Positions 17,401 to 25,329 of a DNA stretch of 64,000 nt are shown here, piece by piece. Position 1 is the first letter of the stretch; the number at the start of each line of letters is the position of its first letter. Source of the stretch: Paracoccaceae bacterium (lineage in GTDB: Bacteria; Pseudomonadota; Alphaproteobacteria; Rhodobacterales; Rhodobacteraceae); the NCBI GenBank assembly GCA_021647745.1, contig JAKIUB010000001.1:124001-188000 (forward strand), in the 5' to 3' direction. The translations under genes were made by a program, and so were the position numbers. The notes below the pieces were generated by a model. That model was not told the DNA's origin. It saw nothing but the letters and a program-made list of their open reading frames with translations, and did no database searches.

Positions 17401-18255
17401 TCAGAGTCGAATGATCAGGATACCGCCAAGAATAACAAGGGCTGCGATGATCTTTCCGGTTTCGGCTTTTTCCTTCATCAGGAATACACCGATGAGCACG
17501 GCAAACAGCACCGAGGTCTCCCGCACGGCGGCGACCAGCGCGATCGGCGCTTTGGTCATGGCCCAGATTGCGATCCAGTATGTGGTAAGCGATACAGCCC
17601 CCACAAAGCCGCCCATGGCCCATTGTCGCGGGCTGGCAACAAACGGAGCAACACCGGATTTGAGCAGCGTAACACTGGAAAATATCAGCGCATCGAGGAT
17701 AAACAACCATGCGGTAAACTGGGTTGCGCTGACAGCAACCCGGGCGCCAAGGCCGTCCACGATCGAATATCCGGCTGTGGCAAAGGCGGACCCGAGCGCA
17801 AACGGAATGAGCATTCTGGCCTCGCCAGAGCTGAAAACCCCGCGCGCCATCAGGATAACCCCCATGCCGATCAGAACGATGCCGGCATATTCTTTGGGCA
17901 GTAGTGTATCCGGCAGCCAGAAATAACCGGCAACCACCACCAGCATCGGTGCCACCCCGCGTGCGATCGGATAAACCCGGCTGAGGTCACCGTGGCTATA
18001 AGCGGCAGCCAGAAACATTTTGTAGCCTGCGTGCAGCACCCCTGAAGCTGCCAGCCAAAGCCAGACCTGCCCCGTTGGCAGCGGCACAAAAATCGCCATC
18101 AAGCCCCCCATGGCACCTTGGGTTACGGTTAGTAACAACACGCCCTGAAAGCGGTTTTTTCCGGCACGGATAATGGCATTCCAGCCCGCATGTAAAAAGG
18201 CGGAAAATAGAATGGCAAGAAAGACGGTGGTTTCCATCGGCGAAAATGGCCACAT
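17401..18255 (-). CDS. EamA/DMT-family permease
   Basis: A 284-residue integral membrane protein with ten predicted helices arranged as two EamA repeats (about 7-135 and 145-283). The pattern GVAPMLVVVAGYFWL and VRETSVLFAVLIGVFLMKEK is typical of the drug/metabolite transporter superfamily, which includes amino-acid and metabolite exporters. Its substrate cannot be named. The start at 18255 is uncertain: METTVFLAIL (18237) is an alternative and neither has an ideally spaced ribosome-binding site. It is divergent from the paa operon, with under 100 bp between them. Confidence 0.85.
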   Translation of the reverse strand: MWPFSPMETTVFLAILFSAFLHAGWNAIIRAGKNRFQGVLLLTVTQGAMGGLMAIFVPLPTGQVWLWLAASGVLHAGYKMFLAAAYSHGDLSRVYPIARGVAPMLVVVAGYFWLPDTLLPKEYAGIVLIGMGVILMARGVFSSGEARMLIPFALGSAFATAGYSIVDGLGARVAVSATQFTAWLFILDALIFSSVTLLKSGVAPFVASPRQWAMGGFVGAVSLTTYWIAIWAMTKAPIALVAAVRETSVLFAVLIGVFLMKEKAETGKIIAALVILGGILIIRL

Positions 18256-18285
18256 ACCTTGGCGATGTGCAAGAAAAAATATTAC

Positions 18286-18331
18286 TTGCGGGGGGAGGGG
18301 GTATCGCTATAGTTGACCGCGTAGTCAGCTA
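18286..18331 (+). promoter_or_regulatory. Candidate paa operon promoter and operator
   Basis: TTGCGG (18286-18291) and TATAGT (18308-18313) are separated by 16 bp, a plausible sigma-70 promoter ending about 30 bases before paaA. Directly after the -10 element comes an inverted repeat TGAC-N6-GTCA (about 18315-18328), a good place for a repressor. Phenylacetate operons are usually controlled by PaaX or a TetR-type PaaR that senses phenylacetyl-CoA. No such regulator gene lies in the window, so the link is an inference. Confidence 0.4.
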
Positions 18332-18343
18332 ATGGAGCGAGCC

Positions 18344-19327
18344 ATGTATGCCCAGACGGTGCAGTCAACCGGACGCAAGGTGAAAAGCCTTGAGGAGATG
18401 TCCGATCAAGAGCGGGCCTTTCAGGCGCGTATTGATGCGGGCGAAAAGATCGAGCCAAAAGACTGGATGCCGGATGGCTACCGCAAGACCCTGGTCCGCC
18501 AGATCAGCCAGCACGCCCATTCGGAGGTGGTGGGGCAATTGCCCGAGGGCAACTGGATAACCCGCGCGCCCACTCTGGAGCGCAAGGCAATATTACTGGC
18601 CAAGGTGCAGGACGAGGCCGGCCACGGGCTATATCTTTACTCGGCGGCAGAGACGCTTGGCGTGTCGCGCGCGGATCTGATTGATGATCTGCTAGCGGGG
18701 CGCGCCAAGTATTCTTCCATCTTTAATTATCCGACCCTGAACTGGGCCGATATGGGCGCTGTCGGCTGGCTGGTCGATGGCGCGGCGATCATTAATCAGG
18801 TGGCCTTGCAGCGCACATCTTATGGGCCATATTCGCGGGCGATGGTGCGAATATGCAAGGAAGAGAGCTTTCACGCCCGACAAGGCTTTGATATTATGAT
18901 GAAAATGGTGGCAGGCACCGCGGCGCAGAAAGCCATGGCGCAAGATGCGCTCAACCGGCTCTGGTGGCCGGCCTTGATGATGTTTGGCCCGCCGGACAAG
19001 GATTCGGTGCATAGTGCGCAATCCATGGCGTGGAAGATCAAGGTGATGACCAATGACGAAGGGCGGCAAAAGTTTGTTGACCAGACCATCCCGCAGATAG
19101 AATACTTGGGGCTGGATGTGCCTGATAAAGCCGCCCGGAAAAACCCAAAAACCGGCCATTACAGTTTTGTCGACCCGGACTGGGACGAGTTTTTTGCGGT
19201 GCTGAAAGGTTATGGGCCATGCAATGCGGACCGTATGCTGGCGCGCAACAAAGCGCATGACGACGGCGCGTGGTTTCGCGAAGGACTGCTCGCCTATGCC
19301 GAAAAACAAACGATTGCAGCGGAGTAA
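18344..19327 (+). CDS. paaA: Ring-1,2-phenylacetyl-CoA epoxidase, catalytic subunit PaaA
   Basis: Di-iron monooxygenase subunit that converts phenylacetyl-CoA to its 1,2-epoxide. Started at MYAQTVQS (GGAG six bases upstream) it has 327 residues, the usual length. Ferritin-like metal-binding motifs are visible: E91-xx-H94 (QDEAGH) and E174-xx-H177 (EESFHARQG), together with the conserved HSEVVGQLPEGNW segment. It is the first gene of a compact paaABCDE operon; later pathway genes (paaG, paaZ, paaJ, paaK) are not in this window. Confidence 0.97.
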   Translation: MYAQTVQSTGRKVKSLEEMSDQERAFQARIDAGEKIEPKDWMPDGYRKTLVRQISQHAHSEVVGQLPEGNWITRAPTLERKAILLAKVQDEAGHGLYLYSAAETLGVSRADLIDDLLAGRAKYSSIFNYPTLNWADMGAVGWLVDGAAIINQVALQRTSYGPYSRAMVRICKEESFHARQGFDIMMKMVAGTAAQKAMAQDALNRLWWPALMMFGPPDKDSVHSAQSMAWKIKVMTNDEGRQKFVDQTIPQIEYLGLDVPDKAARKNPKTGHYSFVDPDWDEFFAVLKGYGPCNADRMLARNKAHDDGAWFREGLLAYAEKQTIAAE

Positions 19328-19330
19328 AAA

Positions 19331-19615
19331 ATGACAAAAGACTGGCCCCTTTGGGAAGTATTTATTCGTGGTCAATACGGCCTCAGCCACCGCCATGTGG
19401 GCAGCCTGCACGCGCCCGATGCCGAAATGGCCATGCTGAACGCCCGCGATGTCTATACGCGGCGCAATGAGGGGATGAGCATCTGGGTGGTGCCATCGGC
19501 CGATATATCAGCCAGCGCGCCGAGCCGCAAAGGCCCTATGTTTGATCCTTCCAATGACAAAACCTACCGCCACCCGACATTTTTTGATATCCCTGACGAA
19601 GTAGGCTCGATGTGA
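19331..19615 (+). CDS. paaB: Phenylacetyl-CoA epoxidase subunit PaaB
   Basis: Small 94-residue subunit needed for activity and assembly of the PaaABC(D)E complex; it bridges PaaAC heterodimers. The sequence carries family features: WPLWEVFIRG and GLSHRHVGSLHA at the start, ARDVYTRRNEGMSIWVV in the middle and KTYRHPTFFDIP near the end. Its ribosome-binding site GGAG lies in the last codons of paaA. The stop overlaps the paaC start (TGATG), indicating translational coupling. Confidence 0.96.
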   Translation: MTKDWPLWEVFIRGQYGLSHRHVGSLHAPDAEMAMLNARDVYTRRNEGMSIWVVPSADISASAPSRKGPMFDPSNDKTYRHPTFFDIPDEVGSM

Positions 19616-20355
19616 TGTATGAGTTTTTGTTGCGGATGGGGGATAACACGCTGGTGCTCGGGCATCGGGTGTCTGAATGGTGCGGGCATTCGCCGGTGCT
19701 GGAGGAAGATATCGCGCTGGCCAATATTTCGCTTGATCTGATCGGGCAAACCCGTCTGTGGCTCGGGCTGGCAGGCGAGGTGGAGGGGCAGGGGCGTGAT
19801 GCCGATGCGCTGGCCTATCGCCGCGACGCGTGGGATTTTCGCAATCTGCTGATTGTGGAGCGCCCCAACCGCGATTATGGCCATACATTGATGCGCCAGT
19901 TTCTGTTTGATCTCTGGCACCATGAGCGGCTGGCAGATATATGCCTCTCGGAGGATGATCGCGTGCTTGGAATTGCAGCTAAATGCGTGAAGGAAGCAAG
20001 CTACCACCTTGAAAGATCAACAGACCTTATTGTTCGTCTGGGAGGTGGTACTGCGGAAAGCCATAGCCGGATGCAGACCGCGGTTGAGGCGCTCTGGCCC
20101 TATGTTGGCGAGATGTTTACGGATGACGCGCTGGATATCGAGATGGATAAAGCCGGTATCGCACCGCTACCTAGTAACCAGCGCCCCCGCTTTGACGAAG
20201 CGCTAAATATCACGCTTTCACGTGCAAGCCTCACCCGCCCGGCGGGGGATTTTGCCCAAAAGGGCGGGCGCAGCGGTGTGCATACAGAAGATCTCGGCCA
20301 TATGCTGGCCACCATGCAGTTTTTGCCGCGCGCCTATCCGGATGCACGCTGGTAG
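19615..20355 (+). CDS. paaC: Phenylacetyl-CoA epoxidase subunit PaaC
   Basis: Structural ferritin-like partner of PaaA; in characterised systems it lacks a functional di-iron site. The ~246-residue protein shows the family pattern: LRMGDNTLVLGHRVSEWCGHSP at the N-terminus, LDLIGQTRLWL, NRDYGHTLMRQFLFD and KEASYHLERSTD. The start may be the GTG at 19612 or the ATG at 19615, which overlaps the paaB stop. It ends exactly one base before the paaD ATG. Together with paaA/B this gives the hydroxylase core. Confidence 0.96.
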   Translation: MYEFLLRMGDNTLVLGHRVSEWCGHSPVLEEDIALANISLDLIGQTRLWLGLAGEVEGQGRDADALAYRRDAWDFRNLLIVERPNRDYGHTLMRQFLFDLWHHERLADICLSEDDRVLGIAAKCVKEASYHLERSTDLIVRLGGGTAESHSRMQTAVEALWPYVGEMFTDDALDIEMDKAGIAPLPSNQRPRFDEALNITLSRASLTRPAGDFAQKGGRSGVHTEDLGHMLATMQFLPRAYPDARW

Positions 20356-20802
20356 ATGGTAAGCGAGGCACAAATATGGGCGTGGCTTGACGAGGTGCCG
20401 GACCCGGAAATACCGGTTTTGTCGCTGGTTGATCTTGGGGTGATCCGCGGCGTCGAGATCGGCGAAGAGGTAGTTATAAAGGTCACGCCTACCTATTCAG
20501 GCTGCCCTGCAACCTCGGTTATCAACCTTGATATCACCGAGAAGCTGCGCGCCAACGGGGTGAAAAACCTGCGCCTTGAGCCGCAGATATATCCGCCATG
20601 GAGTACAGACTGGATCAAGCGTGAAGCCCATGAAAAGCTGCGTGCCTACGGGATTGCACCACCGGTTTCAGGCACGGCTCTGTGCCCGCGCTGCGCCAGC
20701 GCCAATACCGAGATGCTCTCGAAATTCGGCTCGACCCCGTGCAAAAGCCACCACCGCTGCAAGGATTGCCTTGAACCGTTTGACGCCTTTAAGTGCTTGT
20801 AG
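20356..20802 (+). CDS. paaD: PaaD, Fe-S/maturation-type factor of the phenylacetyl-CoA epoxidase
   Basis: A 148-residue protein with an N-terminal MIP18/DUF59 domain (about 5-85: DPEIPVLSLVDLGVIRGV, YSGCPATSVI) related to iron-sulfur cluster assembly proteins such as SufT. The C-terminal part holds a Cys cluster (CPRC, then CKSHH, CKDC and a terminal Cys) suited to bind zinc or iron. PaaD is required for a functional epoxidase, probably by helping cluster or metal insertion. The start directly follows the paaC stop, so the two are coupled. Confidence 0.95.
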   Translation: MVSEAQIWAWLDEVPDPEIPVLSLVDLGVIRGVEIGEEVVIKVTPTYSGCPATSVINLDITEKLRANGVKNLRLEPQIYPPWSTDWIKREAHEKLRAYGIAPPVSGTALCPRCASANTEMLSKFGSTPCKSHHRCKDCLEPFDAFKCL

Positions 20803-20812
20803 GAGCCATAAA

Positions 20813-21859
20813 ATGCCAAAATTCCATCCGCTTGAAATTACCGATATTACCCGCGAGACCGATGCCGCCGTGGTGCTTTCACTCAGCCCGAAAAGTGGAG
20901 ATTTTGATTTTGTACCTGGCCAATACCTGACCTTCAGGCGTGACTTTGACGGGGTTGAGCTGCGGCGGTGCTATTCGCTCTGTGCGACTGCCGACGAAGG
21001 GCTGAAGGTGGGTATCAAGGTCGTGGAGGGCGGGGTTTTTTCGAGCTTTGCCAACCGTGATTTGCAGGTCGGGGATGTGCTGGAGGCGATGCCGCCAATG
21101 GGGGCGTTTGGCAGCAAGCGCGGGGTTCACAACCTGGGTTTTGCCGGTGGCTCGGGTATTACGCCCCTGCTCTCTATCATTAAGACTACATTGCAAGATG
21201 ATGAAAAAGCTATATTTACGCTGATATATGCCAACCGATCTGTAGCTTCAACAATGTTTCGGGATGAATTGCAGGATTTGAAAGACCGCTACCTGTCGCG
21301 CTTTCATCTCATCCATATTCTGGAGGATAATGCGCAGGATATCGACCTTTTTGCTGGTCGCTTGGAGTGTGAGAAACTGGAGACGCTTTTTCAGGGCTGG
21401 GTTAATATCAAGGCGGTTGATCAGGCCTATATTTGTGGTCCAAAACCGATGATGGAGGTGGTGAAAGCTACTCTAGAAAAGCATCTGGAAGTCTCTAGAA
21501 TAAGCATCGAGCATTTTTTGAGCGACCAGCCCGGTCGCGCCGCGAAGCGGGCGAAAAGTATGGCTGGTGCCGGTGCGCACGGCGCGCTGCAAGCGACGGT
21601 TTTGCTTGACGGGACAGGTCACGAGGTGACGCTGGATGCCGAAACCTCGGTGCTGCAAGCGGCGCTTAACGCCAAGCTGGATGCGCCTTATGCCTGCCGC
21701 GCGGGTGTGTGCTCGAGCTGCAAGGCCAAGCTGGTTTCGGGCGAGGTCGAAATGCGGAGCAATCAGGCGCTGGAGGATTACGAAGTCGAGCAGGGCTATA
21801 TATTGACCTGCCAGAGCCACGCCAAAACGGACAAAATTGTGGTGGATTATGACGGTTAA
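20813..21859 (+). CDS. paaE: Phenylacetyl-CoA epoxidase reductase PaaE
   Basis: Delivers electrons from NADPH to the PaaA di-iron site through FAD and a 2Fe-2S cluster. The 348 residues show the FAD-binding RRCYSLCA segment, the nucleotide-binding GGSGITPLLSI, and a plant-type ferredoxin domain with Cys295, Cys300, Cys303 and Cys333. The chosen ATG has AGGAG eight bases upstream and lies 10 bp after paaD; the longer open frame overlapping paaD is not real. Its TAA overlaps the stop of the convergent glycosyltransferase gene inside a shared TTAA. Confidence 0.96.
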   Translation: MPKFHPLEITDITRETDAAVVLSLSPKSGDFDFVPGQYLTFRRDFDGVELRRCYSLCATADEGLKVGIKVVEGGVFSSFANRDLQVGDVLEAMPPMGAFGSKRGVHNLGFAGGSGITPLLSIIKTTLQDDEKAIFTLIYANRSVASTMFRDELQDLKDRYLSRFHLIHILEDNAQDIDLFAGRLECEKLETLFQGWVNIKAVDQAYICGPKPMMEVVKATLEKHLEVSRISIEHFLSDQPGRAAKRAKSMAGAGAHGALQATVLLDGTGHEVTLDAETSVLQAALNAKLDAPYACRAGVCSSCKAKLVSGEVEMRSNQALEDYEVEQGYILTCQSHAKTDKIVVDYDG

Positions 21860-22692
21860 ACCACTGTGGCAAACCGCTCCGGAATGCGCACGACCGGATC
21901 ACCCTTGATCATTTTTGGCTTGTTGAGCGCATAGAGCGGCCGTTTGTTTTGCTGAAGCTTGCGGGCGGTCGAAAAGTAGCTGTCGCCCTCCAGCGGGGTG
22001 GCTTTTTCGATTATATTCAGCAGATTGCCGCGCCGCTTCATGTGGTTGCCCCAGCCGGCTTTGAGCAGGTCCGCGTCATTTTCGCGGGTTTGCGATTGTT
22101 TTTGGTCGACCATGCCGAAGTGGAAAAGGTAGAGATTTGGGTCAATCTTGAAATTTCGCCCCTTGATCCGGTGCATGCCCGACCCCCACCTGACCGGCTT
22201 CATGATAATTGACGGCTTGGTGTAGCGCGAGGAAAGCATCGCGTATTTACGCTGCGAAAGCAAAGGCTTGCTGAAATCTGCTGGTGCTTCTGTGCTGATA
22301 TGCTGGCCGACATCCAGCCCGAGCGGAGACCAAGAGGAGCGCAGGGGCAGGGTGGAGAGGTATTCGGGCAGTGTTTGCGCAAGTGCGGGATCAACAACAA
22401 TAAATTCGTCGATATCCACCCCGATCACCATATCATAGTGATAGAGTAGCCCGGCTGCAAAATGTGACATCACTTTTGCCCGCCGCCGGTCCGAGCGCAC
22501 CAGTTTGGCGTGAACTTTGGGCAGGAAAACAGCATTTACGTCTTCGCAACCTGCGGGCATTTCCTGATCGTGGCCGTCAAGAATGATAAACAGGTTCTTG
22601 CGCCCCAGCGCATTGCCATAATAATCCACCCATTTACGGATAAAGACGGCGTCGTTGCGGACCATGGTCAAGGCGGAAATTGCTTTTGTCAT
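21856..22692 (-). CDS. Glycosyltransferase family 2-like protein
   Basis: The 278-residue protein starts with MVRNDAVFIRKWVDYYG near residue 10, as in glycosyltransferase 2-like proteins that begin with a nucleotide-sugar-binding strand, and has the DxD-type metal motif in GVDIDEFIVV (about 94-103). Conserved later segments include KPVRWGSGMHRIKG and LYLFHFGMVDQ. It has no signal peptide or membrane segment, so it is cytosolic or membrane-associated. Proteins of this type often modify exopolysaccharide or surface glycans; donor and acceptor are unknown. It lies 52 bp downstream of the RACE gene on the same strand. Confidence 0.75.
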   Translation of the reverse strand: MTKAISALTMVRNDAVFIRKWVDYYGNALGRKNLFIILDGHDQEMPAGCEDVNAVFLPKVHAKLVRSDRRRAKVMSHFAAGLLYHYDMVIGVDIDEFIVVDPALAQTLPEYLSTLPLRSSWSPLGLDVGQHISTEAPADFSKPLLSQRKYAMLSSRYTKPSIIMKPVRWGSGMHRIKGRNFKIDPNLYLFHFGMVDQKQSQTRENDADLLKAGWGNHMKRRGNLLNIIEKATPLEGDSYFSTARKLQQNKRPLYALNKPKMIKGDPVVRIPERFATVV

Positions 22693-22744
22693 CTGTGTAG
22701 GCTGTCCCTTGTTTGCTCAATCGTAGATGCCACAGCCGCCATTG

Positions 22745-24760
22745 CTATTCAAGCTGGGTGCGGCGCTTTCGCCGCCTTGGTTTGTCTGATTTTGTATTGA
22801 AATTCACATCGGGCAGTGGTGTGGTGGCGCGTAGGCCTGAAAACGGCGCGGTGGCGTGGGGAATGTTGGTCGCCTCGACAAAATGCTCCTGAAATTTTGG
22901 CTCGATTGCGGTTTCTATCTTTTCTATCTTGCGCACGGTCGCCTCTATTTCCGCCCTCGAAGCCAGATTGAGCAGGGCGATGCGCGCGCCGGTACCCGCC
23001 GCATTGCCCGCCGAGGTCACCTGCTCAACCGGACAGTCGGGGATCATGCCCAGCACCATTGCGTGTTTGGGCGAGATATGCGCCCCAAAAGCCCCCGCCA
23101 GCACCACGCGGTCTACTGTATCGACCTTGAGCTTGTCCATCAGCAAGCGTGCGCCGGCGTATAGGGCTGCTTTGGCCAGCTGGATGGCGCGGATATCGCC
23201 ATTGGTGACGGTGATTTTTGGGCCGCTTCCACCTTCGTAAACTACATAGGCGTTGGTGCGCCCGTCCGATATGCAGCGCGGGGTGCCGGCTTGTTCGGCC
23301 GAGCCGATCAAGCCCGAAGCATCGACAATGCCGGCCATGCGCATTTCGGCAATTGCCTCGATAATGCCGGAGCCGCAAATGCCGGTGATGCCGGTCTGCG
23401 CGATTGATTGCTCAAAGCCGGCCTCGTTGGACCACCGATCATTGCCGACCAGCTTAAACACCGGTTCTTTATCGGTGCCGATGCGGATATGCTCGATTGC
23501 GCCGGGCGCTGCCCGCTGGCCGCTGGATATTTGTGCACCCTCAAAGGCAGGGCCGGTGGGGGAGGAACAGGCCAGAACCCGCTCTTTATTGCCCAGCAAA
23601 ATTTCGGCATTGGTGCCGACATCGACGATCAGCACCAGATCCTCCGACAGGTTTGGCGCCTCTGAAAGCGCCACGGCGGCAGCATCGGCTCCGACATGGC
23701 CGGCTATGCAGGGCAGGGTGTATATTTGGGCGTTGTGCTGCATTTCCAGCCCGACCTCGCGGGCGGCAAAGCTTTGGCTGTCTGAAACTGCCAGTGCAAA
23801 CGGGGCTTGGCCAAGCTCCACCGGATCAAGACCCAAAAACAGGTGGTGCATGATCGGGTTGGCCACCAGCACCAGCTCGAAAATATCATTACGGGTGATA
23901 TTGGCCATGCTGGCAATTTCGCCGATCAGATCATTGATAGCGGTGCGGACCACTGCGGTCATCTCCACATCACCGCCGGGGTTCATCATCACATATGAAA
24001 CCCTGCTCATCAGGTCTTCGCCAAAGCGGATCTGCGGGTTCATCAGGCCGGATGATGCCAGCACTTCGCCCGTAGCCAGATCACATAAATGGGCGGCGAT
24101 GGTGGTGGAGCCAAGGTCAACCGCCAGCCCGTAAAGCGGGCTGTCATGGTAGCCTGGCCATATTTGCAGGATCTGCCCGCTGGGCACATGATAGGCGCAG
24201 GTAACCTGCCATTTCCCCTTGCGCAGCGTGGCTTGCAGTGCTGCGAGGGTGCTCAGGCTGGCGCGCGCCTCCACCCCCCATTCGGCTTTTAGCGCTCCTT
24301 GCAACCGTTCGAAATCACCGCTTGGTTTGTGCATGTCGGGTTCTTCGACCTCGACAAAAAGCAGACGGACAGACGGGTCGATAGTGATATCGCGTGCTTC
24401 GGCCCGTTTGCGGATTACCTGTTTGTGGACCTGCGATTCGGGCGGCACATCTATCACCACATCGCCCTCGATCTTGGCCTGGCAGCCCAGCCGGCGGCCT
24501 TTTGGCAGGCCGCGAATGCTGTCGTAGCGCTCTTCAACCGCGTTCCATTTGCTAAGCGAGGCCGCCTTGGAGGCTACGCCGAATTTGGGAAAATCACCAA
24601 AGGATGGCGTGATCTGGCACTTGGAGCAGATGCCACGCCCGCCGCAGACCGAGTCAAGGTCTACCCCGAGTCTACGGGCGGCCTCCAGCACCGGTGTGCC
24701 GCTGGCAAACTGGCCGCGCTTGCCCGAGGGGGTGAAGATCACCGTGTGTTTTTCGCTCAT
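22745..24760 (-). CDS. RACE/RamA-type reductive activator of corrinoid proteins (2Fe-2S + ASKHA, DUF4445)
   Basis: A 671-residue protein with an N-terminal ferredoxin-like domain (Cys39, Cys45, Cys48 and a fourth Cys near 93 in GRRLGCQ), a linker, and an ASKHA ATPase domain with GLAVDLGSTTIAAHL (about 211-225), VDVGTNAEILLG and VVLAGAFGAHI. This is the architecture of enzymes that use ATP to reduce Co(II) corrinoid proteins back to Co(I). In roseobacters such proteins are thought to reactivate split B12-dependent methyltransferases, including methionine synthase. No methyltransferase or corrinoid protein is in the window, so the partner is unknown. The last 15 residues are strongly basic. Confidence 0.88.
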   Translation of the reverse strand: MSEKHTVIFTPSGKRGQFASGTPVLEAARRLGVDLDSVCGGRGICSKCQITPSFGDFPKFGVASKAASLSKWNAVEERYDSIRGLPKGRRLGCQAKIEGDVVIDVPPESQVHKQVIRKRAEARDITIDPSVRLLFVEVEEPDMHKPSGDFERLQGALKAEWGVEARASLSTLAALQATLRKGKWQVTCAYHVPSGQILQIWPGYHDSPLYGLAVDLGSTTIAAHLCDLATGEVLASSGLMNPQIRFGEDLMSRVSYVMMNPGGDVEMTAVVRTAINDLIGEIASMANITRNDIFELVLVANPIMHHLFLGLDPVELGQAPFALAVSDSQSFAAREVGLEMQHNAQIYTLPCIAGHVGADAAAVALSEAPNLSEDLVLIVDVGTNAEILLGNKERVLACSSPTGPAFEGAQISSGQRAAPGAIEHIRIGTDKEPVFKLVGNDRWSNEAGFEQSIAQTGITGICGSGIIEAIAEMRMAGIVDASGLIGSAEQAGTPRCISDGRTNAYVVYEGGSGPKITVTNGDIRAIQLAKAALYAGARLLMDKLKVDTVDRVVLAGAFGAHISPKHAMVLGMIPDCPVEQVTSAGNAAGTGARIALLNLASRAEIEATVRKIEKIETAIEPKFQEHFVEATNIPHATAPFSGLRATTPLPDVNFNTKSDKPRRRKRRTQLE

Positions 24761-24827
24761 AAGGGTCCGCCTGAAATTTGGCGTATATTAGCGACATCTG
24801 GCGATTTGAAAAGCGCGATTGCGCTGC

Positions 24828-25163
24828 TCAGGGAGAAGTTTGCCAGTTGCAGTTATCAAAATCGTGATATTCGAGCAGGATTTGCTCGGATCCGCTGGCA
24901 GCAAGGCGCGAGCAGCCCTCGATCGCTTCAAGCGAGGTGAAAACACTCACAAATCCACGCGTGGCGACTGCGAAGGGCGGTGTACACAGGCGCTCTGCGG
25001 GGGCCAGAAGGGCGGTTTGGCGACCCGCATCAAAGGCATCCACCGCAAAAAAGAGGGTTTCTGTGGTGCCGTTCAAAACACAAAATTGGTCGGGCTGTGA
25101 TTGGGCATGCCCGAATAGCGGGAAAAGAGTTAAAAACATCAAAGGGGTGAAAGTTTTGTTCAT
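24828..25163 (-). CDS. Small secreted protein of unknown function
   Basis: A 111-residue protein with a clear signal peptide (MNKTFTPLMFLTLFPLFGHA, cleavage near residue 20) and four cysteines in the mature part (FCVLNG, LCTPP, GCSRL, NCNW), enough for two disulfides. An ideal GGAGG ribosome-binding site four bases before the ATG supports translation. I recognise no family. It lies upstream of the RACE gene on the same strand with a 67-bp gap and is divergent from the cytochrome P460-like gene, so a periplasmic role alongside either is possible but unproven. Confidence 0.7.
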   Translation of the reverse strand: MNKTFTPLMFLTLFPLFGHAQSQPDQFCVLNGTTETLFFAVDAFDAGRQTALLAPAERLCTPPFAVATRGFVSVFTSLEAIEGCSRLAASGSEQILLEYHDFDNCNWQTSP

Positions 25164-25213
25164 AGTGCCTCCATGATCCGGCCTTCACTATATCATGAAG
25201 GAGACGTGTTAAT

Positions 25214-25252
25214 TGTAACATCAATGTAACAAAAACTCTCGTTTTCGAGAGG
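25214..25252. promoter_or_regulatory. Direct repeat TGTAACA (11-bp period) and adjacent hairpin in a divergent promoter region
   Basis: TGTAACA occurs at 25214-25220 and again at 25225-25231, one helical turn apart, the spacing used by PhoB/OmpR-type regulators. It is followed by CTCTCG-TTTT-CGAGAG (25237-25252), a perfect 6-bp stem. Both lie between the divergent secreted-protein gene and the cytochrome P460-like gene, so they could control either. No regulator can be assigned. Confidence 0.35.
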
Positions 25253-25329
25253 GGTTGTGTAAATGGTTTACCCCAGCCTGAGGTGCAATGCCGCTATATT
25301 GCTCGCACAAGCTTAACAAAAGGGAGAGT

